From: Diaporthe sp. PMI_573
Lineage: Eukaryota; Ascomycota; Sordariomycetes; Diaporthales; Diaporthaceae
NCBI GenBank assembly: GCA_021399435.1
Contig: JAJTUP010000001.1
Coordinates: 124,001-188,000, forward strand
Length of the DNA: 64,000 nt
Direction of reading: 5' to 3'
Shown here: positions 23,035 to 32,215 of the stretch, one piece after another
How positions within the stretch are numbered: position 1 is the first letter of the stretch
How the letters are laid out: the number at the start of each line of letters is the position of its first letter
Program-made: the position numbers and the translations under genes
The notes under the pieces: model-generated
The model's database searches: none
What the model was told of the DNA's origin: nothing
The model's input: only the letters and a program-made list of their open reading frames with translations

Positions 23035-24383
23035 CTCGACAGCCGTATTGTGTTTGCTCGCTGGTAAGGAAGGGAATGGGGTGAATGTTTCAAAGGATCA
23101 AGATAGATAAGAGGTAGAGTTTCGGGCTGGTCAGCTGCCCACGTCCCGGGAGCTTGGGCCCAAACGATGATGCACGATTGCGGATCAGCGGGGACAATGC
23201 CAAGACGGGCTCCCGTGTAACGCAGCGGGTCCATGCTTTTGCTGACAGACAGCTTCTTCGTGGAAAGTACGTACCTTGGGAGCCTCTGCAGGTTGCATCT
23301 GGCTGCACTTGCTATACCCAAATCAGTGGACAACAACTACGATGGCTTTTTGCCAGCTACTCACAGAGGCTGTGGCGATCGTTTTGTTTCAAAGATGCCC
23401 ACCCGTCGCAACAAGTTCCTTGTACCGCTTATCGTGCAGAGGTCGCTCAAAGCTGGAGGGGGGGGGGGGGCGTTTACATGCAACGAGTCCTCGTAAAGGT
23501 TACAGATGTTTGGAATGACTTTTTAACACCGGCTTCCTTGATCCGGCCAATTCAAAATCCCAAGAGCTTGAAAATCTCTGACAGAGAGCGGACGTTCTCT
23601 AAACCCCTACAGAGCCACATAATGAAGCATCCCGTTGTCTCGTGTAATGCGACCGACCATCTCATCAAGATAATGGCCAGAGCGGGTTCGTCCGGCCTAG
23701 TATAAGAAATACGTAAGGTATCTCCACTCCAGGTAGGTAAGAAGAATGGGTGAATTATGTACAATTTCTTTCTGCCGAATCTTATCGTGATTACCGAAGG
23801 TATTCCATCGGCAGTGACAGCACCTGGGTCTCTTAGTAAACAGTCTTATTAGCTAGGATCGTATTGCCGGTTCAGACTTGTATACTCGTCCACTCGTCCC
23901 ACCATCCCATTGCCATGGAAATTCTCGAACCTCAGCCGACAGAAACACCAAAAAAGCAAGGCCAAGATCGCGGGGGTTCAAAAGCCGACACCAAGGAACT
24001 CTAGATTGAGACCAATGCAGGTCTGAACTATCCTGGCCCGCTGCACACCCAAGGCGTCTCTGGCAATTCTGATTGAACCCTCCCAGGCGATGGACTTTAC
24101 CCGCGGTTATATATTCTCAGGGATTCTCCACAGCCAGTCTACTTTCCTTGGTTGGCACAATCACGTTTCCTTCGGATGGTCTGTATAGATTGTCGTAGAT
24201 TGGGGAAAGAGGCTAAATTAAGAAAGCATCCCAACGAATCATCGTTGACATGGCACTTTCGTCATAGCATAGTATAGTAATGCTCCTCTCTTTTACCATG
24301 GCCTATATAATTACTCTGAGCTCCCATGAAACCAAACAGAATACATTCTCTGCTCTAGGACTGTCACGCAAACTGCCGCCAAT
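23035..24383. other. Divergent intergenic region
   Basis: About 1.35 kb with a 12-base G run near 23459. No coding signal is supported. A TATA box for the right-hand gene lies at its end. Confidence 0.45.
24304..24310 (+). promoter_or_regulatory. TATA box of the SnoaL-like gene
   Basis: TATATAA is about 75 bp before the ATG at 24384, at a usual distance for a fungal core promoter. Confidence 0.5.
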
Positions 24384-25032
24384 ATGCAGCTCTCCGTACT
24401 GTTCTATACCATCGTCTTGGCGCCTGCCATTGGCCTTGCGGCTCCAGTCGCACAGGATGAAGCCTTGTCAAAGAGAGAGAATCTTTGCAATCTGCCAGCA
24501 CCACCTGCCCTATGCAAGCCGGACCCCTCCGTGACGGTGGAACAGACTGCAAAGAGAGCTTATGATTTCTACCGCTCATTTGTCGTCGATGGAGATCCCA
24601 GGACCATGTTTTCGCTCATTGATTCGACCTACACGGTACGTCGGCCAGTCCAACTGCAATATACGCGTGTCGTGACATGATATACAAAGGGAATGGTGTG
24701 GATGATAATATTAACACTTTGAACGCATGGTAGCAACACCACCCAGGCTACGCGAGTGGTCCTCAAACCATCTGGCCCCTTTTCTGCAGCGGGAACAAAC
24801 TAGGCAGCGAGGCCAGCACCGCCTGGTGTTTTGTTGCAGCTACCAACATGTCATACGCGCGATACTCGACGACGGACAGATGGCGTTGGGTCGATGGCTG
24901 TGTCCATGAACACGTAAGTTCCTTGCATCATAGGCGGAGCGTGCAACGACTCTAACGGACGGTTAGTGGGACCAGGGAGAGAGGATTCCAACTGAGGGAT
25001 GCTATAAGCTGCCAGCGAGTGAATCTCAGTAG
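24384..25032 (+). CDS. Small secreted SnoaL-like (NTF2-fold) protein
   Basis: Three exons (24384-24635, 24734-24913, 24967-25032) give 165 aa. A clear signal peptide (MQLSVLFYTIVLAPAIGLA) is followed by a KR site that may be cleaved by a Kex2-like protease. The core has AKRAYDFYRSFV, DSTYTQHHPGYASGPQ and WRWVDGCVHEH, which match the cone-shaped SnoaL/NTF2-like fold used by polyketide cyclases and many secreted proteins of unknown role. Both introns are GT-AG; the second splice restores VHEHWDQGERIPTEG, giving an intact C-terminus. Only exon 1 forms a long open frame, so this gene is easy to miss. Function is unknown; a cyclase role is possible but the signal peptide argues for an extracellular protein. 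Confidence 0.82.
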
Positions 25033-25899
25033 GCCGGTGGAGTGGGCGAGTGGTCAGCTGTCGACGTGAAACTTGGTCAGCTCAAATGGGTTAGTTACAA
25101 AGTCTGCAGGCATCTCGGAGCAACAACAATTCTCAAACATTATCAGCTAGACATGTAGACTCGTGTTTAATGAGTTGATATGGGCATTCCGAGACTTTGT
25201 AAAACCAAAGGTTCATACAGAGCTCTATACGTCGTTTCTTTGCAACAAGCCCGTCAGAAATGTTTCTTATTTTATTTCCAAGTGATCTACTTAGGTGGCC
25301 TAATGAAACCAAGGTTCGCTAAAGATAACACTCCTAATATCCTCAATTTATACTGTTGTCAGAGAGAAAGTAATGTGCCAGCGATAGGCCTTACACGGTA
25401 CTGGTTTGTCAGAAACATGGATAAGTAACTAGCTAGCTCGCTGCGCTTCAACTGGCCACACCCATTTACCATATCCGTTTGCCGAAATATAGATATTTGG
25501 TAAGACTCGAAATTATAGCGATTAAAAAGCTTATAAATAATATTATATCTCTTGGAGCTCCCGTGCAACGGGACTAGGCTCCTGCTCACTGTGTGTATAT
25601 TGATGACTTTAGAAAATATCTTGTCTACGGCCTTTCCCTAGCTGAATGGGCATTTGTAGAGGCAGTTTAATTCTGAATTGTTCCACGGCCACGCCATCAA
25701 AACGTCGCTATAACTAACAAGAGCTTAGGTTGACTGTGTAGGATGTGCTAGAAGATTTCCTTTTGGTAAGCAGAAGGGGGAACGAAAAGGAGGAAATGAA
25801 AAATGCCCGGGTGTTAAAGCATACCCAACGCCGTACAAGCCTCGAATAACCAAACTCGGCCCCATAACGCGGATCGTATTATCATTGCGGAAGAACCGA
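25033..25899. other. Convergent AT-rich intergenic region
   Basis: It separates the SnoaL-like gene and the HET gene, which converge. I see no gene or repeat. Confidence 0.45.
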
Positions 25900-28017
25900 T
25901 TAGTGTATCTCGAACTTTTCGAGGTTTACTTTGCCTGATTTGAGCAAATCAAGCGACTCATTTCCGGATAGCCCATATACGTACACTGCACCCACCAGCA
26001 CGTGCCCGGACCCTTCTGCCCTCAAAAGGACGGGTAATTCGCAGTTGTTGATCACGCAGAGCTGGTCGCCGACCTCCAGATATTGGGGCCCCATCCCGAT
26101 GTACCCATCTGTAGTGTAAAAGAGTGTCCTGTTGTCCAAGAAAAGGAAGAGGCGGGCCATGAGCTGCGAAGCCTCGTGAGCCATGTCATCCTCGGAAATC
26201 TCGCCCACGACGGATAGCCATCTCTCATTCTCATCCTCGTCTGCGTCGTCGCGGAATTGGGAGTCCAGGTACGCCCCAAGGCCCCCGCTAGCCTGGAGGT
26301 CGACTTGATTCGAACCTTGGCTCGGATCCGTCGCCTGGTCATAGAAGACCATAAACCGGAAGACCCGGGCTAACATGGATGTTTGATCTAGTCTCAGAGG
26401 GAAGGGTTCTTTCGTGTCAGGATCAGTTCCTTGGTGTATCGTATAGAGCAATGCTTGCAGAGGGCGAAGTCCCGTTGGATGATCGCGCGTCTTCATCTCT
26501 TGAAGGTAATCGACGGCGATCGTCCTTAAAACTTCTGCTGTCTTATCGGCTCGACTCGTCACGCCAGCTATCCACTGAGATTTGCAGACGTGATCACATT
26601 CCACCCCGTAGACGCTAAGCACCCCATCTTCAGAGTATTGCTGCCCGTCGGCACCAACCAACTGGAACCGCCCACCTGGTCCTAATTTGGCGCCACCTCT
26701 GTCCTGGTCAACGTACCTGGGCTTGTGCATTATAGCAAGATCAGGCATCCAAGAAGGGAGGTCTCGCGGATTCTCTCCGGATATACCCCTCCCGGCCCAG
26801 TTAATGCCACAACTCTCGAGCTTGCCCAGAGCTCGACAATTTTGCAGGGCTCCGGCGTGCCAGTCAAGGTAGACCTCCCGCACAGTCTTATCATAGTCCA
26901 CATCCAGGTTGAGATGAAGAAGGCTTCTCAGTCCGTATACCATGTCACGCGGGTCGGTAGCTTTGCACTGCCGAGCAATCAAGGGCACAAGCTCCAGAGA
27001 GGAAACCTTACGTTTCCACACCGCGCGCATAGTGACCACGGATTCGAGCATGGACCGCTCGAAATTCAACGCAAAAGAAGTCCAAATGGCGCGGTCGATA
27101 TCTGGGGGCGTGATTGAGCGCCTGTCGAGCGCGGACATGAGCGTCAAGAACAGGACGATGTCCTCGAAAGCCACCGCCTCGGCGCCGCAGCGGACCAGAT
27201 TCGCCGAAAATCCTCGACAGAGGACTATTTCTTGCTGGATCCATACCCGCTGCCAGTATGGATCAAAAGGGAGGAGCAACAAGGGTCTCCAAGCCTTCTT
27301 GACACCATACGTATCTCGAACATGGAGATTTGGATGCTCTGCTATCCACTTCAGGCCTTCCTGAACGAGTTCGGTCTCGGGATCGATCCCGTCCCTGGCT
27401 TTCAATGTCCACAAGCCACCGCCATTGTCGTTGTCGTTGTCGTAGCTGTCACCATTCATGCTTCCCTCAGCACCGTGATCCTTTTCTCCACGGCTCTCGA
27501 GCCTCTCTATCACCGCCTTCTTCAACTGACTCGGTAGTGACTCGGAAAAACTACGTATCAGTCTGAGCGAGGTGTCGAACATATATCTCCCAGGTAGACC
27601 CAGCCAAGTCAGCACGTAGCGGGCACCAGTGTAGATCTCTCCCATCAGGGCGACCTGGCGGTTGCGTTCTGCCGTATCCTGCTGGTTGATGCAGATCGCA
27701 TCGACCCACAGGCGGGGTAAGCTTGCGTCGTCCTTCCCGGGCAGTCCTAGGCCGTATCGGAGAAAATGACGGAGCCCGGACACCAGATTGGTAGTCGCCG
27801 AAAACGCGACGTTGTTGACGAGAATCTCGGTCGTGGCATCAGCGTCGCCCCAGACGTACGATATGGCGGCGTATTCACAGTCACTGCCGAGGCTGGCAGT
27901 CTCTAGCCGACAAGCGATTTGTCCCTCATCATCCTCACACGGGAGTAATGTGAGGAGCCGGATTTCGCGCCGCGATTCATCAAGGGCATGATATAGCGAT
28001 CGTGTGTCCATGATCAT
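25900..28017 (-). CDS. HET-domain (heterokaryon incompatibility) protein
   Basis: A single exon encodes about 705 aa from the first ATG at 28017; an ATG two codons later at 28011 is equally possible. The N-terminal half carries the HET signature: YAAISYVWGD, LWVDAICINQQD, NRQVALMGEIYTGA and VLTWLG. The middle has RVWIQQEIVL and ATDPRDMVYGL, and the C-terminus contains the usual GYIGMGPQYLEVGD block that closes many HET proteins. HET domains are distant relatives of TIR domains and trigger cell death when different individuals fuse. The allelic partner is unknown. No ankyrin or WD repeats are present. It lies within 8 kb of a NACHT NLR gene. Confidence 0.9.
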   Translation of the reverse strand: MIMDTRSLYHALDESRREIRLLTLLPCEDDEGQIACRLETASLGSDCEYAAISYVWGDADATTEILVNNVAFSATTNLVSGLRHFLRYGLGLPGKDDASLPRLWVDAICINQQDTAERNRQVALMGEIYTGARYVLTWLGLPGRYMFDTSLRLIRSFSESLPSQLKKAVIERLESRGEKDHGAEGSMNGDSYDNDNDNGGGLWTLKARDGIDPETELVQEGLKWIAEHPNLHVRDTYGVKKAWRPLLLLPFDPYWQRVWIQQEIVLCRGFSANLVRCGAEAVAFEDIVLFLTLMSALDRRSITPPDIDRAIWTSFALNFERSMLESVVTMRAVWKRKVSSLELVPLIARQCKATDPRDMVYGLRSLLHLNLDVDYDKTVREVYLDWHAGALQNCRALGKLESCGINWAGRGISGENPRDLPSWMPDLAIMHKPRYVDQDRGGAKLGPGGRFQLVGADGQQYSEDGVLSVYGVECDHVCKSQWIAGVTSRADKTAEVLRTIAVDYLQEMKTRDHPTGLRPLQALLYTIHQGTDPDTKEPFPLRLDQTSMLARVFRFMVFYDQATDPSQGSNQVDLQASGGLGAYLDSQFRDDADEDENERWLSVVGEISEDDMAHEASQLMARLFLFLDNRTLFYTTDGYIGMGPQYLEVGDQLCVINNCELPVLLRAEGSGHVLVGAVYVYGLSGNESLDLLKSGKVNLEKFEIH

Positions 28018-28155
28018 GATGCGGTGGAAACTTTGAGCAACACCATACAAACTCTAGATAGTTGGATTCAGAGAGATCTACCCCTCAATGTTCAGGGCTT
28101 GCTTACTGTAACACTGAAAACCGACTGGGTCCATGAACCGTTACACAAAGTCTTA
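28018..28155. promoter_or_regulatory. HET gene 5' flank
   Basis: Only about 140 bp separate the HET ATG from the foldback element, so the element sits within the expected HET promoter. Confidence 0.4.
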
Positions 28156-28682
28156 CCTAAAGGTCCAGCCCGTAGTCCAGCCAACGTCCGCCCACCCATG
28201 GTTTTCCGTCCGCCCACCCAGTACAAAAATTTAGCTGCGCACACCACCAGAAAAAAGGTACCCTGCCAAGACAAAAAAAGCCTATATACTTTAAGCTACT
28301 TTGGCCCTCTGGCCTTCTGGCTGCAGCACTCTCTGGCCCTTTCGCCCTCTGGCCCTCTAGCCCTCCAGCTCTCTGGCTTTCTGCCTACACATTGGGCTTT
28401 CTGTGGGCTTTCCGCCCACCCATTAGGCTTTCTGTGGGCTTTCCACCCACCTATTGGGCTTTCTGCCTATGTCTTTTGGCCTTCTGGCCCTCTAGCTACA
28501 GCATTCTCTAGCCTTCTGGCTCTCTAGCTTTAATTTAGCCCTCTGGCCCTCTAGCTCTCTAGCTAAAAGGTCAGAGGGCCAGAGGGCCAGAGGGTATAGG
28601 TAGAAAGCCCAATAGGTGGGCGGAAAGCCTACAGAAAGCCTAATGGGTGGGCGGACGTTGGCTGCCCGTAGTGCACTTTAGG
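28156..28682. mobile_element. Foldback / MITE-like element
   Basis: About 530 bp are bounded by imperfect inverted ends: CCTAAAG at 28156-28162 and CTTTAGG at 28676-28682, each followed inwards by GCCAACGTCCGCCCACCCAT or its complement. Inside, a second inverted pair of about 59 nt (28412-28470 and 28596-28654) is nearly perfect. The core is built from degenerate repeats of GGCCCTCT and GGGCTTTC. No ORF fits a transposase. This structure is typical of non-autonomous foldback or MITE elements. I could not find a convincing target-site duplication. Confidence 0.65.
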
Positions 28683-28917
28683 ACCCTTGTTTCATTCTAA
28701 TCAACTTATTCGTTTATTTTAACAGGTTCAACAGCGTCTGTGGTGTCTGGCTACTAAGCTTCAATATGCTAAGCAAGTCCTGGAAATCACAAGCGTATTC
28801 ATTGAACCTACTATTATTCGTTGATAGTTCATACAAAGATATTACACGCTGACCATATCCTCGGCGACTTCCAATGTTTCGTAACAGGTTCGCCATCAAA
28901 CCGGTAGACATGACCGC
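28683..28917. other. 3' flank of the GMC 2 gene
   Basis: A short stretch without coding signal between the foldback element and the GMC 2 stop codon. Confidence 0.4.
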
Positions 28918-30933
28918 CTAAGCATCCGCAAGGATGGCCTCGCTGGCCTTCTCCGACAACAGGTACGTCGGCAGCTGTATAAAGAACCCCGGGATGACAG
29001 GGAACGCCGACGCGTCAACTACACGCAGGCCCTTCACCCCTCTCACGCGGAAACTAGAGTCAAGCACCGTCCCAATAGCCGCCGTGCAGCAGGCGTGATG
29101 CCCAAACGAGTTGGTCTCGACGTACTCCTTGATATCATCCTCGCTACTGACATTGCCCCTGCCGGGCTTTGTCTCCGTAAACGACCCATCGAGCGGAATA
29201 ACGCTGTCCATGGCGCGCCGCGCCCACGCCACACCTTCATATGACGCCTGCAGATCCTGCTCGCGCGCGGCCTGGCTGCCTCCGAACGTGTTGAACGCGA
29301 TGACGGGCGTGTCTCTCGGGTCCGCGGACCGCAGTCTCACCGTCCCCGCAGTGTTGGGCGTGCTCGCCCGCAGGCTGACCCAGACCCAGTGCCTGTGATC
29401 CGAGTGCAGCGCCAGCTCAGACCAGCCGGGGAAGAACCCGGGGAAGTTGGCGGGCCCGCCGTAGACCATGACGTCCGGGTCTTCGGCGTTCGGGGCCCCG
29501 CTGGTCTTGATGACCGCGCCGACCGCGAGCCCGTTGGTCGCGTACGTGCCCTTGGCCGCCTGCCCGATGCCCGACTGCCACCTCTCCAGGCACGGGTCGG
29601 GCACCTCCGGGTAGCCGTACAGGAATGTGCAGCCGCTGACGAGGCTGAAGTCGGTCTGCGCCTCGCTGATGACGGGCACCTCGATGTGGTCGCGCAGGTT
29701 GGAGCCGACGGGGAGGTCGACCAGCTGCGAGATCCCGTGGGCTGAGAGCTGGTCGGCCAGGCCGATACCGCTGAGCATGAGTATCTGAGGGGTGTTGAAG
29801 GCCCCAGCCGCGAGGATGACCTCCTTGGACGCTGTGAGTACGCCCTCTGCCTCGACAACGGCGCTGTCTGAGCGTGTGTCTGCGCGATACAGAGCCTCTC
29901 CCTCGAGGTATTCCACGCCTGTCGCCCGTGGACCATCGGGGGAGGTCGTGTCGAACTGGATCTTGGTCACGAGGGTGTTGAGCTTGATGTCGAGGTGGTA
30001 GAGCCTGTCACCCTCGTCATCAGTCGCACTGGCAATCTGCAAGATGCGGTCCCGCGCGCCCCCTCGCGTCGAGTCACCCATCGAGAGCGGCATCTGGTAA
30101 GGGCCTGTGGTGATGGTCCTCCCTGGTGCGTTGATATCCTTGCTCAGGATCTTGGCAAGCCCTACAACGGTCTGGTAGGCGATGCCAATGAGGCTCATGC
30201 CCGACGCCGATGCGGCCGAGGCGATGATGCTGATCACCTTCAGGTCCTGCACCGCCGTGATGAGTGAGGTGAGCTGCGTCCAGAACCAGCCGTGGAACCC
30301 ATGGCCGATGATCGAGTTAGGGAGATAGTCACAGTGCTCGATCTCCTCGTAGTATCGCTGGAAGGTGCTGCCGTTCCACGACGTATCCCCCGTGATGTCT
30401 GCCACCGCGTCCCAGTCGTTATCAAAGGCCCGGATGGCTACCAGTGCATTGTGTCGGCTGCATCCGCCGAGCGTGCCGGCGCGGGGATAGAGAGTGCCGA
30501 TGGGAACGGCGTCTGCTGGCGGGTAGAGGCCGGTGTAGATGCTGCCGTCGGGCAGCCGATACGAAGTGATCTCGTTGCGGGCCTCGACTGCCGGGTCCGA
30601 GCTGCGTGTGACGAAGTAGTTCCACTGCGTTGTCGGGTGGTCGTCGGTGGCGCGCGGGAACAGGACGGGGATCTGCTCGAACAGACTGTCGCCCGAGTCA
30701 CCACCGGCGTCGACAAGCAGCACCTTGTGGCCCGCCTCGGCGAGGTTTGCCGCGAGGGGTCCGCCCCCCGGGCCGGAGCCCACGACAATGTAGTCGTACT
30801 CCGTGCCGTTAGCCTCCTGCCGCTTCGGGAGGATCGGGTTGTGTCGGCGCGCATTTGAGCCGGTCGATGCCAGCGCCGAGTTGGTGAACGCGGCCGCCAG
30901 AGCGGCCACAGAGAAGATACCTTTTGCATACAT
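28918..30933 (-). CDS. GMC oxidoreductase 2 (secreted, atypical active site)
   Basis: One intronless frame of 671 aa. It has a signal peptide (MYAKGIFSVAALAAAF), a basic KR site near residue 38, and the FAD motif YIVVGSGPGGGPLAANLAE. GTLGGCSRHNALVAIR is a variant of the GGSSxxN signature. AAGAFNTPQILMLSGIG is intact. Near the C-terminus NSFGHHACCTAAIG retains the first catalytic His, while the position of the usual second His or Asn is occupied by Phe in PGFFIQLPTYLLSEK (aligned by eye with GMC 1). The family oxidises alcohols or sugars with FAD. GC content of the coding frame is clearly higher than in the flanks. Not obviously linked to the left cluster, which ends 10 kb away. Confidence 0.88.
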   Translation of the reverse strand: MYAKGIFSVAALAAAFTNSALASTGSNARRHNPILPKRQEANGTEYDYIVVGSGPGGGPLAANLAEAGHKVLLVDAGGDSGDSLFEQIPVLFPRATDDHPTTQWNYFVTRSSDPAVEARNEITSYRLPDGSIYTGLYPPADAVPIGTLYPRAGTLGGCSRHNALVAIRAFDNDWDAVADITGDTSWNGSTFQRYYEEIEHCDYLPNSIIGHGFHGWFWTQLTSLITAVQDLKVISIIASAASASGMSLIGIAYQTVVGLAKILSKDINAPGRTITTGPYQMPLSMGDSTRGGARDRILQIASATDDEGDRLYHLDIKLNTLVTKIQFDTTSPDGPRATGVEYLEGEALYRADTRSDSAVVEAEGVLTASKEVILAAGAFNTPQILMLSGIGLADQLSAHGISQLVDLPVGSNLRDHIEVPVISEAQTDFSLVSGCTFLYGYPEVPDPCLERWQSGIGQAAKGTYATNGLAVGAVIKTSGAPNAEDPDVMVYGGPANFPGFFPGWSELALHSDHRHWVWVSLRASTPNTAGTVRLRSADPRDTPVIAFNTFGGSQAAREQDLQASYEGVAWARRAMDSVIPLDGSFTETKPGRGNVSSEDDIKEYVETNSFGHHACCTAAIGTVLDSSFRVRGVKGLRVVDASAFPVIPGFFIQLPTYLLSEKASEAILADA

Positions 30934-32215
30934 GGCTGACTTCTAGGTCGCACAAGTTTAGTAGCGGCAGCCCTATCCATCAACTTCGAAAGGGATGCAG
31001 CAAGCAGTTGGCATGGCCTAGTTATATCTATGCCAGAAGTCAAATGTTTAGCGACATGACTTTCCCGCATCGCAACCACCTTTGTGGCCACCCTATGCAG
31101 TACCCTCCCGCCGCAGGATTTGTCTCCATACCGATCCACAGGCAACTTTTCCCCGGTCAAAGGCTGCTGTCATGATGAAAACATGTGGACGGAGGTGGAA
31201 CTTCCCGCTCGCCGTTGCATTGCGATCGTCTGTCAAGTGTCCAAACATGGTTGCTGATGGAGGGCCGGGTACAAATAGATCCTCGCGCCAATGAAGCTAA
31301 GTTCAGCTTTTCCGGCTGCATTAGGCAAGCCTTTCGTCGCGCAACGTCCCAATATGCAAGAAGCCGCTAATCCTTCTGGGCTTTTCAGAGTACGGCATGT
31401 AAGTAATCTGGCCCCGCATTATGCGGTGTGATAACCAATGGGTACAGGCTCTGCTTATAAGATGAACACCCACCTCGCCCAACTTGGCCATGTGAGCGTA
31501 AGATTGTCGCGAGCCAAGCTCGCAAGGTAAAGGCACGTGGACTGTCATCGTCTACTATCGCGTACACTTGTCGACTGCGCCAATTGCCATAGTTGATTCG
31601 ACGCCTGACAGGAACTGATTCCCTCCTGCAGTCCGTAAGTCCCACCCCGTACCAAGGCTGTGTGTGAGATCGCTGAGTACTCATGGCCAACAACACGGAT
31701 GCTATTAGCCCTTGTATGCAAGCACAGTAGATGCTAGTCGCGAGGTAGTACAGAAAGTTCTATTACCAAAGAGCCCCTTCCAGAGGTGTAGACAGTCTGC
31801 TAGTATCAAGACGCCGAGTTTGCTGGGGTCTCGAGCTAGATACTTGAAGTGTATTGGCGAAACTGCAGAATCTTGATCGTGAACCGTAGAGAAACTCATA
31901 TTTTGAGATGTGCCTTGAACGTTACTTTCAGCCATCCCACAAAAGAATCCCGTTTTCTGGGACCAATGCTCCGTCCAGTCCGCCCTACCGGAGATGCTCG
32001 GCCAGAACGAAGTCAAGCGTCGCCAGGCTCAAGGCGGACCGTTGTACTCAGTTGAACCGAAAGCATTATGTTCCAAGGTTCTTATTTGATCGGTAATGGG
32101 AGGAACCTCAAGGCTCAATCTTATTCCCAACCAACTTCTCTCGTAGAGACTCGGGATTGATGTGTGAATTATAAATTTCAATTTCGGGTCCACACCTTGG
32201 CTGTTTTCTCTCAGC
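30934..32215. other. Intergenic region between GMC 2 and NACHT genes
   Basis: About 1.3 kb. It holds the GMC 2 promoter on the left and the NACHT gene 3' flank on the right. A 104-codon minus frame at 31705-32016 has no recognisable family and I do not call it. Confidence 0.45.

Noticed and set aside
23459..23470. Homopolymer G/C runs (also near 16316, 35457 and 52225) as possible signals
   Set aside because: Isolated runs without flanking structure, except the one at 35457 beside a hairpin, are common replication-slippage products.
28412..28654. CRISPR-like array, because of regular CTCTGGCC repeats
   Set aside because: The genome is eukaryotic and the repeats are degenerate and inverted, with no unique spacers.
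29337..29936. Long Arg/Ser/Thr-rich frame overlapping the GMC 2 gene
   Set aside because: Shadow frame caused by the high GC content of the real gene on the same strand in another phase.
31705..32016. 104-codon minus-strand ORF
   Set aside because: No family, no promoter, and composition unlike neighbouring genes.
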